8,012 nt of DNA, taken from Flavobacteriales bacterium (lineage in GTDB: Bacteria; Bacteroidota; Bacteroidia; Flavobacteriales; Flavobacteriaceae). The notes under the pieces are model-generated. The model was not told where the DNA came from and did no database searches. It saw nothing but the letters and a program-made list of their open reading frames with translations. Shown piece after piece: positions 1-6,141 of this stretch (positions are counted from its first letter, which is position 1; every line of letters begins with the position of its first letter). Location: NCBI GenBank assembly GCA_026983815.1, contig JALSTJ010000377.1, positions 1 to 8,012 of the forward strand. The letters run 5' to 3'. Both the position numbers and the translations under genes were made by a program.

Positions 1-647
1 TCCAATATCAACAGACTTCCGGTTTCTCGGCATCGTTTTTTTACTTGCTTAAGATATCCATTTTCAGGTTCAATAAATCCTGCGCCACCTTGTATGGTTT
101 CCAAAATCACGGCAGCTGTATTTTCCGTAATTTTATTTATATCTTTTTTGTTATTAAATTCTATAAATCCTATTCCGGGAATCAAAGGCATAAAAGGGTT
201 TTTACGTATGGGATAATCCATCACCGACATAGAACCTTGTGTATTGCCATGGTAAGCATTTTTTGCAGCGATAATTTCACTGCGTCCCGTATATTTTTTT
301 GCCAATTTCATTGCTGCTTCAGTTGCTTCGGTTCCGGAATTTACCAAATAGGTTTTTTGCAATGGATCAGGTAATAAATCAGCCAATTTTTTTGTAAGTT
401 CCACTTGTGGTTTTTGGATAAATTCACCATAAACCATCACATGCATATATTTATTTAGTTGAGATTTTACAGCATCCAAAATTTCAACAGGTTGGTGCCC
501 CATCACATTGGCTGAAACTCCTGCTACAAAATCCAAATAGGATTTGCCATGAATATCATAAATATAAGAACCTTGGGCATAATCCACTTCCAAACCCATA
601 GGACTGGAATTCGTTTGTGCTTGATATTTCCAAAAATCACGATTCAT
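1..647 (-). CDS. Class III PLP-dependent aminotransferase (aspartate aminotransferase family protein), 3' part missing
   Basis: This partial gene begins at ATG (647-645) and runs off the left edge after 215 codons plus two bases; families of this kind are usually about 390-430 residues, so roughly half is present. The reading frame is open throughout. Visible class III features are the N-terminal start MNRDFWKYQAQ, the strand LDFVAGVSANVMGH (38-51), the phosphate-binding NSGTEA (103-108), the cofactor-stacking region AYHGNT (131-136), and ETIQGGAG (183-190). The window stops at LLILD, whose last residue would be the aspartate that binds the PLP pyridine nitrogen; the Schiff-base lysine lies outside. 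The enzyme should be cytoplasmic and move an amino group between an amino acid (or an omega-amino compound) and a keto acid. Substrate cannot be read from this part: acetylornithine- or lysine-type specificities are possible. Its start lies inside the end of aat (11-base overlap), which suggests one transcript and coupled translation. Confidence 0.9.
   Translation of the reverse strand, partial: MNRDFWKYQAQTNSSPMGLEVDYAQGSYIYDIHGKSYLDFVAGVSANVMGHQPVEILDAVKSQLNKYMHVMVYGEFIQKPQVELTKKLADLLPDPLQKTYLVNSGTEATEAAMKLAKKYTGRSEIIAAKNAYHGNTQGSMSVMDYPIRKNPFMPLIPGIGFIEFNNKKDINKITENTAAVILETIQGGAGFIEPENGYLKQVKKRCRETGSLLIL
637..647 (-). promoter_or_regulatory. 11-base overlap of the aat stop and the aminotransferase start
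   Basis: Read on the minus strand, ATGAATCGTGA holds the start ATG of the aminotransferase (647-645) and the TGA stop of aat (639-637) in another frame. No Shine-Dalgarno sequence is needed if ribosomes finishing aat restart here, so translational coupling is likely. That step is inference; the overlap is seen directly. Confidence 0.7.
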
Positions 648-1308
648 GGTTTGCTTTTTTATTCTGATTATACAGAATATCCATAAAGTGTTCCCTAGGA
701 ATCAATCTTGCGCCCAAACTCGCTAAATGAGGCGTATATATTTGACAATCAATAATTTCTATATCTCTCTCTTCAGAAATTTTTGCTAAATGAATAAAAG
801 CCAGTTTCGATGTATTGGATTCTAAATGAAACATACTTTCACCCGAAATCACATGTGGATAAACCTGAACAAAATAAAGCCCACCCACCAGCTGATTGTC
901 TCTATTCCAAACTTCAACGGAATGTGCCAATCCCTGTTTATACAAACGAGTATAAGCTTCTATCATTTCATCATATAGCCATGCATCTTGTCCTTCCCTA
1001 TTATTGGAAACCGAACATTGATAAATCACATCTCCAAAAGCTTGATCTTCTGTAATTCTGTATTTATTCTTCCTTATCAATGAACGCATGCTTTTAGAAA
1101 TTTTGATCTCTTCAGGAAATAATACCATTCGCGGGTCGGGTGCCCACCACAAAATATCTTCATTTTTAGAGTTCCAAGGAAAGATTCCGTTTTTATAGGC
1201 AAGAATTAATCTATCAATACCTAAACCCCCTCCATATCCCAATAATCCTTGACTATTTGCCAAAGAAACCGGAGGAAATTTGAGTTTATCATCAGGGATT
1301 TTAAACAT
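637..1308 (-). CDS. aat: Leucyl/phenylalanyl-tRNA--protein transferase
   Basis: Aat moves Leu or Phe from charged tRNA to proteins with N-terminal Lys or Arg, making them substrates for ClpS/ClpAP-type N-degron breakdown in the cytoplasm. The 223-residue product has the usual length of the family. Family blocks are in order: LANSQGLLGYGGGL (16-29), LAYKNGIFPW (36-45), WWAPDPRMVLFP (54-65), HSVEVW (129-134), LVGGLYF (140-146), GESMF (156-160) and IDCQ (186-189), followed by LASLGA (195-200). Gln189 aligns with the catalytic Gln188 of the E. coli enzyme, and Glu157 of GESMF with Glu156. The loop before GESMF is unusual: the common form LYGVxxGxxF is here LYFVQVYPHV, so two normally conserved glycines are replaced by Phe146 and Tyr150. 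GGDL is also GGGL. The ATG at 1308 gives the expected N-terminus and leaves only four bases after a TATTTTTG promoter-like element. The end overlaps the aminotransferase start. Confidence 0.95.
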   Translation of the reverse strand: MFKIPDDKLKFPPVSLANSQGLLGYGGGLGIDRLILAYKNGIFPWNSKNEDILWWAPDPRMVLFPEEIKISKSMRSLIRKNKYRITEDQAFGDVIYQCSVSNNREGQDAWLYDEMIEAYTRLYKQGLAHSVEVWNRDNQLVGGLYFVQVYPHVISGESMFHLESNTSKLAFIHLAKISEERDIEIIDCQIYTPHLASLGARLIPREHFMDILYNQNKKANHES

Positions 1309-1312
1309 GCAG

Positions 1313-1320
1313 CAAAAATA
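1313..1320 (-). promoter_or_regulatory. Candidate -7 element TATTTTTG for aat
   Basis: On the minus strand the bases read TATTTTTG, a full match to the Bacteroidota -7 consensus TAnnTTTG. Only CTGC lies between it and the aat ATG, so transcription from it would begin at or next to the start codon and give a leaderless mRNA. I see no TTG at the expected -33 spacing, and the region is so A/T-rich that chance matches are common. Confidence 0.35.
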
Positions 1321-1335
1321 GAAAAATTAATAAAA

Positions 1336-1365
1336 TTGGAAATTATAAATTTTTTATTATTTTTA
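1336..1365 (+). promoter_or_regulatory. Candidate promoter for the OmpA/HHH operon
   Basis: TTG (1336-1338) is followed after 19 bases by TATTTTTA (1358-1365), one mismatch from the Bacteroidota -7 consensus TAnnTTTG and with correct -33/-7 spacing. A transcript would begin near 1371 and have a leader of about 55 bases. The surrounding A/T richness keeps confidence low. It lies between the divergent genes aat and the OmpA gene. Confidence 0.35.
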
Positions 1366-1425
1366 CAATGAAAAAACTAATTTATTAGTGAAAATTCTTT
1401 TTTTTAACCAAAATAAAAATTAATT

Positions 1426-2280
1426 ATGAAAACAAGATCTTTGCTCATTCTGCTCATCTTCTTTTTTTGGGGAGCGGGCAGCACTTATTGGTATGTTTGT
1501 AAAATCAAAGGTTTTTGTGCACAACCAGCAATTTCACAAAAACAAAATGCAGAATCTACCATTGTTGAACAAACAAAAACTCCGAAGGAAAATAAAAAAT
1601 CGGGATTTTGGGCTTATTTTACAAAAAATTCTGTTCAACCTGTTATTCAGGATTCTCTTCAATGGACTGCAGTTGTAAATTCTTGGAAAAAAAATAAACC
1701 GGAAGGTAAAAAATTGCTGATTGAAGGTCCATATTATAAAAACGAAAACAATCCAACCGATTATTCCAACATTGGTAAAGCCCGAGCTGAGCAAATAAAA
1801 AACATGCTTGCTGCTCAATTGGATACTTCTTGGGTAATGACACAAGGAAAACTGCTTTCTGCAGATTCCATACCTGATTTTATAGATGCAATTGACCATC
1901 ATTGGAGATGGATTACATTTAATAATCATGTAAAACAATTAAACAATAAAACCTTGATATATTTCCCTTATAATTCAACCAAAGAAATCAAAGATCAAGA
2001 TGTGTTGAATTATTTAGATGATTTATCCAAAATGCTCAAAGAGAATCCGAATGTTCATGTTAAAATCATCGGACATACCGACAATACTGGAAGTCATGCT
2101 TCCAATCAAATATTGGGTTTAAAAAGAGCCAAAAGGATTCAACGTGTTTTAGTAAATAAAGGCGTAAATAACAAACAATTGATTGTGAAATCCAAAGGAG
2201 AAACACAACCTATTGCAGATAATTCCACCCAAACGGGTAAACAAAAAAACAGAAGAGTAGAAATAATAATAATTAAATAA
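1426..2280 (+). CDS. Membrane-anchored OmpA-family protein with peptidoglycan-binding C-terminal domain
   Basis: The 284-residue protein begins with a short basic N-terminus and one hydrophobic segment (about 5-24). No signal-peptidase site is obvious, so it is probably an uncleaved anchor with the rest in the periplasm; Cys25 and Cys31 follow at once in WYVCKIKGFC and could form a disulfide. Residues about 35-75 look like a Lys/Gln-rich linker. The C-terminal OmpA/MotB-like domain spans about 170-284: IYFPYNS (178-184), IIGHTDNTGS (214-223), GLKRAKRI (231-238), SKGETQPIADN (256-266) and NRRVEI (275-280). Asp219 and Arg277 match the residues that hold the diaminopimelate of peptidoglycan in OmpA. 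Residues about 95-148 resemble a second, worn copy of this fold (LLIEG, then GKARAEQIKNML) without those residues. The start ATG fits the anchor. Stop and next start are 10 bases apart, so it forms an operon with the HHH gene. A cell-wall-tethering role is inferred. Confidence 0.88.
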   Translation: MKTRSLLILLIFFFWGAGSTYWYVCKIKGFCAQPAISQKQNAESTIVEQTKTPKENKKSGFWAYFTKNSVQPVIQDSLQWTAVVNSWKKNKPEGKKLLIEGPYYKNENNPTDYSNIGKARAEQIKNMLAAQLDTSWVMTQGKLLSADSIPDFIDAIDHHWRWITFNNHVKQLNNKTLIYFPYNSTKEIKDQDVLNYLDDLSKMLKENPNVHVKIIGHTDNTGSHASNQILGLKRAKRIQRVLVNKGVNNKQLIVKSKGETQPIADNSTQTGKQKNRRVEIIIIK

Positions 2281-2290
2281 CTATACAACT

Positions 2291-2839
2291 ATGGAATATT
2301 TAGTAAGCGGATTATTCAGCGCAGCGGATTCTTATGGTAAAGAAACCGCAACCACCGAAATTATAGTAATGCTTTTGGTTGCTTTCATTCTTGGATATTT
2401 ACTAAGAATGTTTCTATCAAAAGACAAAGAACCCGATTGCAGTATTTGGCAAGACAAATATGCAAAATTGGAAAAACAATTTGAAATTTTATCCAGTGAG
2501 AAAAAACAATTGGAAGCAGATTTGGAAAAATGTCGCTCTCAAGAAAAATTAGGTTTTGCTTCAACACCTTCCAAGCCGGTTAAAAAAGATAATCTGAAAA
2601 AAGTAGAAGGTATCGGCCCTAAAATTGAACAATTATTATTTGCCGAAGGAATTTATACCTGGAAAGATTTAGCAGGTACAGAAGTGAAAGTTATCCAAAT
2701 GATTTTGGATAAAGCCGGACCCAGATATCGCATGCACAATCCGGAAACTTGGCCAAAACAAGCACAATTGGCAGCTGAAGGTAAATGGCAAGAATTGGAA
2801 AAATGGCAAGATGAACTCAAAGGAGGAAGAAAAGCATAA
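2291..2839 (+). CDS. Membrane-anchored coiled-coil protein with C-terminal helix-hairpin-helix domain
   Basis: This 182-residue protein has one transmembrane helix (about 22-43, IIVMLLVAFILGYLLRMF) followed by basic residues, which places the rest in the cytoplasm by the positive-inside rule. A charged stretch (about 52-85, KYAKLEKQFEILSSEKKQLEADLEKC) looks like a coiled coil. The C-terminal part (about 100-180) carries a helix-hairpin-helix motif, LKKVEGIGPKIEQLL (102-116), then KAGPRYRMHNPETWP (141-155) and the ending KWQDELKGGR (171-180). This module resembles the C-terminal extension found on some bacterial ribosomal protein L21 proteins and in related HHH proteins of unknown function. 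GIGPK hairpins commonly bind nucleic acid backbone, but that is not shown here. It sits 10 bases after the OmpA gene and just before a terminator, so the two are very likely made together. The specific role is unknown. Confidence 0.8.
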   Translation: MEYLVSGLFSAADSYGKETATTEIIVMLLVAFILGYLLRMFLSKDKEPDCSIWQDKYAKLEKQFEILSSEKKQLEADLEKCRSQEKLGFASTPSKPVKKDNLKKVEGIGPKIEQLLFAEGIYTWKDLAGTEVKVIQMILDKAGPRYRMHNPETWPKQAQLAAEGKWQELEKWQDELKGGRKA

Positions 2840-2861
2840 AATTTTTCTCTATCTATTAATC

Positions 2862-2892
2862 AAGCACCGGACTTTTAAACCGGTGCTTTTTT
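2862..2892 (+). terminator. Rho-independent terminator after the OmpA/HHH operon
   Basis: AAGCACCGG (2862-2870) and CCGGTGCTT (2880-2888) form a 9-bp stem with a 9-base loop (ACTTTTAAA), and the right arm runs into a T tract to 2892. The minus-strand side lacks a T run, so it should work only for plus-strand transcription. It begins 22 bases after the HHH stop codon. Confidence 0.92.
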
Positions 2893-2946
2893 ATATCCTA
2901 TCTTATAATAAATAGAAAATATTTACTTTTTTATATATTTTTCCAT

Positions 2947-2954
2947 TATTTTAG
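2947..2954 (+). promoter_or_regulatory. Weak candidate -7 element for the M1 peptidase gene
   Basis: TATTTTAG differs at one position from TAnnTTTG and ends 17 bases before the ATG at 2972. No TTG is seen at -33 spacing. A promoter is expected here because a terminator lies just upstream, but this exact assignment is uncertain in such A/T-rich sequence. Confidence 0.3.
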
Positions 2955-2971
2955 CATAAAAAATCATACGA

Positions 2972-4918
2972 ATGAAATATACATTTTTATTTATATTGAT
3001 GATTTCGATATTTTTATCGGAAGCACAAATCGATAAATCTCACCTACAATTAATACAAAGAGAGCAAAATTCAGCAAGCTTGCAAATGAGACAAGTTCAA
3101 GGAGCTATTAACAATTATGATATCGTTTATCAAAAATTATTTTTAACCCCCAATCTCAATCAAGATTATATAGAAGGGACAGTTACTACACATTATATTG
3201 CCGAACCTACCACCACTTCCCCTATGAGTTTACAATTTGATATGGCAAATCAATTGCAAGTCCAATCGATTATTTATCATGGAAATTCCTTGAATTTCAA
3301 CCATACCAATGATATTTTGGAAGTTTATTTGCCTCCATCGGCACAAAGTGGGGTTTTAGATTCTCTATCGGTTCATTATTCTGGAACTCCTCCGGATTCG
3401 GGATTTGATTCGTATGTAACCACTACACACAACAATGTTCCGGTTGTTTGGACACTTTCTGAACCTTATGGAGCCAGAGACTGGTGGCCATGCAAGCAAG
3501 ATTTAAATGATAAAATCGATACGTTGGAAGTAACGATAAATTATCCCAGATACATCAATGGACATGAAATGAAAGCGGTTTCCAATGGAGTCCTTACTCA
3601 AGAAACCATCTCGAACAACTCAATAGACAATACGGAATACAAACAAACCACTTGGCACTCCAATTATCCGATTGCCGCCTATTTAGTGGCATTTGCCGTT
3701 ACCGATTACACACAATATACATTGACTGCCGGTATTCAACAAAATTTTCCCATTGATAATTTTTTCTATCCTGAAGATGCGAGTTTTAACCAGCAGCAAA
3801 CCCAACAAATTGTTCCGGTAATGAATGTTTTTGAACAAAAATTCGGTTTATATCCATTTAGAGATGAGAAATACGGACAAGTTCAATTTGGCTGGGGTGG
3901 TGGCATGGAACATCAAACCGCTACCTTTTTGGTAAATTACGGAAGGCAATTGATGGCGCATGAATTGGGACATCAATGGTTTGGCGATGCTGTTACCTGT
4001 GGTTCATGGCATGATATCTGGCTCAATGAAGGATTTGCTACTTATACCGAAGGAATTACTGTTGAAAACTTAGATGGCAATCAAGATTTTATCAATTGGA
4101 AACAAAATAAAATCAACTTTGTAACCTCTCAACCTGCAGGTTCGGTTTATGTGCAAGATACAACCGATGTTTCCAGAATTTTTAATGGAAGATTATCCTA
4201 TGCAAAAGGAGGAATGGTATTAAACATGCTACGAAAAAAACTTGGAGACACTGATTTTTTTCAAGGTTTGAAAAATTATGTCAATCAAAAGATGTTTGAT
4301 TATGCGGTAACCGATGATTTTAAAAATATTATGGAAACAACCTCAGGACAATCTTTAGATGAATTTTTCAATGATTGGATTTATGGTCAAGGATATCCTA
4401 TTTATAATATACAAGTGGTTCGTTCCGGAATTCATCATTATCAAATTACCATTCATCAAACACAAAGTCATCCTTCGGTAAGTTTTTTTGAAATGAGTTT
4501 ACCTTTTCGATTTAGTTCAAGCAATGGACAAACTTTTGATGTTATGATCGACAACACTTTTGACGGGCAAATTTTTGATATTGATGTCGGTTTTGACGCA
4601 GTTCAAGTAGCATTTGATCCCGAAAGCGATATAATTACCAAAAATCCGATTATCAATGCTAATCTTTCGGTAGAAACATTACAATCTGCCGGATTTAAAC
4701 TGTATCCGGTTCCTGCTTCCGGAATTATTTACTTGAAAAATACTGAAAATGTCTCTATTGACAAAATAGAAATCTATTCTCTTTCGGGTAGTTTGATAAA
4801 AACTTTTGAAGATTCTTTTAACCAATTGGATATTCATGGCATAGCTTCCGGTTTGTATATCTTGAAATTACATACACCGGGTAGAATGCTAATTTCTAAA
4901 ATCGCAATAAAACCATAA
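2972..4918 (+). CDS. Secreted M1-family zinc aminopeptidase with T9SS C-terminal sorting domain
   Basis: The enzyme should remove N-terminal residues from peptides outside the cell or at its surface. A signal peptide is clear (MKYTFLFILMISIFLSEA, then QIDK). An N-terminal beta domain (about 45-245) is followed by the thermolysin-like catalytic domain. The exopeptidase motif, GAMEN in most M1 enzymes, is GGMEH (310-314), a variant I recall as usual in Bacteroidota members. HELGH (330-334) and Glu353 in WLNEGFATY give the HExxH-x18-E zinc site: His330, His334 and Glu353 ligands, Glu331 catalytic. Tyr410 in SYAKGG fits the catalytic tyrosine. The long helical C-terminal domain of classical M1 enzymes is absent; after residue about 475 comes a beta region. 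The last ~75 residues (LYPVPASGIIYL at 577-588 to LISKIAIKP) match a type A T9SS sorting domain, so export across both membranes with removal of the tail is expected. At 648 residues it looks complete. recX follows after three bases. Confidence 0.95.
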   Translation: MKYTFLFILMISIFLSEAQIDKSHLQLIQREQNSASLQMRQVQGAINNYDIVYQKLFLTPNLNQDYIEGTVTTHYIAEPTTTSPMSLQFDMANQLQVQSIIYHGNSLNFNHTNDILEVYLPPSAQSGVLDSLSVHYSGTPPDSGFDSYVTTTHNNVPVVWTLSEPYGARDWWPCKQDLNDKIDTLEVTINYPRYINGHEMKAVSNGVLTQETISNNSIDNTEYKQTTWHSNYPIAAYLVAFAVTDYTQYTLTAGIQQNFPIDNFFYPEDASFNQQQTQQIVPVMNVFEQKFGLYPFRDEKYGQVQFGWGGGMEHQTATFLVNYGRQLMAHELGHQWFGDAVTCGSWHDIWLNEGFATYTEGITVENLDGNQDFINWKQNKINFVTSQPAGSVYVQDTTDVSRIFNGRLSYAKGGMVLNMLRKKLGDTDFFQGLKNYVNQKMFDYAVTDDFKNIMETTSGQSLDEFFNDWIYGQGYPIYNIQVVRSGIHHYQITIHQTQSHPSVSFFEMSLPFRFSSSNGQTFDVMIDNTFDGQIFDIDVGFDAVQVAFDPESDIITKNPIINANLSVETLQSAGFKLYPVPASGIIYLKNTENVSIDKIEIYSLSGSLIKTFEDSFNQLDIHGIASGLYILKLHTPGRMLISKIAIKP

Positions 4919-4921
4919 AAA

Positions 4922-5377
4922 TTGAAAAAGCAAGTATTTACAATAGAGGAAGCTAAGAAAAAATTGGAATATTATTGTATTTACAGAGATCGGTCGCATC
5001 GGGAAGTCATGCAAAAATTACATGAAATGAATATAATACCCGAAGCTATTGATCAAATTATCTTGCATCTTATCAAAGAAAATTTTTTAAATGAAGAACG
5101 ATTTGCACGGTCTTTTGTCAGAGGAAAATTTTATCAAAAAAAATGGGGAAAAAACAAAATTCGTCAAGCTTTGAAAAGACATGATATTCATCCCAATTTG
5201 ATTGAAAAAGCTTTTATGGAAATCGACAGGGAAGATTATCAAAAAACCATTCAAAAATTAATAAAAAAGAAAACATCGGAATATCGCGAAATGAATCCTT
5301 ATAAACTCAAGCAAAAGATTTCCAATTATTTGATACAAAAAGGATATGGTTATCAAGATTTTTCAGATTTGATTTAA
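4922..5377 (+). CDS. recX: Regulatory protein RecX
   Basis: RecX proteins bind RecA and its filaments and limit recombinase and SOS co-protease activity in the cytoplasm. The 151-residue product is all-helical and has the typical length. Its first helical repeat, IEEAKKKLEYYCIYRDRSHREVMQKL (8-33), has the family pattern of a Cys in the first helix followed by an R.RS..E....L stretch. Then come ILHLIKENFLNEERFARSFVRGKF (47-70) with the ...F..E.RFA..FVR core, and WGKNKIRQALKRHDI (75-89), where K..I...L is characteristic. The start is TTG at 4922. An in-frame TAA lies two codons upstream and the next in-frame Met is residue 30, inside the first repeat, so no ATG start can give a whole protein. 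No Shine-Dalgarno sequence is visible. The gene lies three bases after the peptidase stop and is in the same frame, so it is probably translated by re-initiation on the peptidase mRNA. The pairing with a secreted peptidase has no evident functional meaning. Confidence 0.9.
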   Translation: MKKQVFTIEEAKKKLEYYCIYRDRSHREVMQKLHEMNIIPEAIDQIILHLIKENFLNEERFARSFVRGKFYQKKWGKNKIRQALKRHDIHPNLIEKAFMEIDREDYQKTIQKLIKKKTSEYREMNPYKLKQKISNYLIQKGYGYQDFSDLI

Positions 5378-5382
5378 AAACA

Positions 5383-5390
5383 TACCTTTG
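5383..5390 (+). promoter_or_regulatory. Consensus -7 element TACCTTTG for the GT2/lipoprotein operon
   Basis: TACCTTTG, followed by CA, is a perfect match to the Bacteroidota -7 consensus and lies in the 35-base gap between recX and the glycosyltransferase. The leader would be about 15-18 bases. A TTTG at 5368-5371 is only 11 bases upstream, too close for a normal -33, so that half is not identified. Confidence 0.55.
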
Positions 5391-5412
5391 CAATAGTATT
5401 ATATATAAGAAA

Positions 5413-6141
5413 ATGTCCGAAACATTAGTAATCATTCCTACATATAATGAAAAGGAAAATATAGAAGATATCATACGGTATGTTTTAAATATGAATGCCG
5501 GTTTTGATATTTTGATAGTTGATGACAATTCTCCTGATGGAACGGCGGCTATTGTAATGAAATTACAAAAAGATTTTCCCAATCAACTGAATTTACTCCA
5601 AAGAAAAACAAAAGAGGGTTTAGGAAAAGCTTATATCTCGGGGTTTCAATGGGCATTAAACAAAGCTTATCAATATATTTTTGAAATGGATGCAGATTTT
5701 TCACATCCGCCTGCAGATTTGATAAAAATGTTGAAAATACTTAAAACCGATGAAGCAGATGTCGTAGTAGGCTCACGTTATTTACAAGGTAGGATTGGCG
5801 TTGCTAATTGGGATTTGAAAAGGATTTTATTATCTTATTCGGCATCATTATATGTGCGTTTGATTACTCAAATTCCGGTAAAAGACACTACGGCAGGTTT
5901 TGTAGGATATAAACGTAAAGTATTGGAAACCATAAACTTGAATAATATTGAATTTGTTGGATATGCTTTTCAGATAGAAATGAAATACAAAGCATGGAAA
6001 AAAGGGTTTAGAATCAAAGAAATACCTATCATATTCACAGATAGAGAAAAAGGAAAATCCAAAATGCATGGCTCCATCATATCAGAAGCCGCTTGGGGAG
6101 TGTTAAAATTGAAATTCAAATCTTTATTTGGAAAATTATGA
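5413..6141 (+). CDS. Polyprenol monophosphomannose synthase-like GT2 glycosyltransferase (DPM1-like)
   Basis: This GT-A fold enzyme is of the dolichol-phosphate mannose synthase type: it should move a sugar, probably mannose from GDP-mannose, onto a polyprenyl phosphate at the inner face of the cytoplasmic membrane. Key sites in the 242-residue product are IIPTYNEKENI (7-17), nucleotide-binding VDDNSPDGT (36-44), KEGLGKAY (67-74), the DxD-type MDADFSHPP (93-101), VVVGSRYLQG (117-126), DTTAGFVGYKRKVL (158-171) and the C-terminal FTDREKGKSKM (208-218), all as in DPM1-type enzymes. No transmembrane segments follow the catalytic domain, so this is the short soluble or peripheral form; length is normal for it. 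ATG at 5413 gives the expected N-terminus. The stop overlaps the next start as ATGA. The sugar-phosphate lipid could feed protein O-glycosylation, which is known in Bacteroidota, or another envelope glycan; which one cannot be told here. Confidence 0.92.
   Translation: MSETLVIIPTYNEKENIEDIIRYVLNMNAGFDILIVDDNSPDGTAAIVMKLQKDFPNQLNLLQRKTKEGLGKAYISGFQWALNKAYQYIFEMDADFSHPPADLIKMLKILKTDEADVVVGSRYLQGRIGVANWDLKRILLSYSASLYVRLITQIPVKDTTAGFVGYKRKVLETINLNNIEFVGYAFQIEMKYKAWKKGFRIKEIPIIFTDREKGKSKMHGSIISEAAWGVLKLKFKSLFGKL

Noticed and set aside
45..374. Plus-strand open frame of 109 codons at the left edge
   Set aside because: It lies wholly opposite the aminotransferase, whose minus-strand frame carries clear family motifs. 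The plus-strand product is Cys/Phe-rich with no recognisable domain.
810..1055. Plus-strand open frame of 81 codons
   Set aside because: It is antisense to aat, which has catalytic motifs across this stretch.
1368..1388. Tiny open frame MKKLIY in the leader of the OmpA operon
   Set aside because: It has six codons with no attenuator-like codon run and no hairpin after it. The A/T-rich leader makes such chance frames likely.
1534..1938. Minus-strand open frame of 134 codons, plus a shorter one at 1643-1843
   Set aside because: Both are antisense to the OmpA-family gene. Their Ile/Phe/Cys-rich products are what the complement of A-rich coding sequence gives.
5848..6069. Minus-strand open frame of 73 codons
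   Set aside because: It is antisense to the conserved C-terminal half of the GT2 enzyme and its product has no recognisable domain.
6093..6137. Upstream ATG that would lengthen the DUF4296-like lipoprotein by 15 residues
   Set aside because: It would place non-signal residues before a textbook lipoprotein signal peptide. The ATGA-overlapping start at 6138 is far better.
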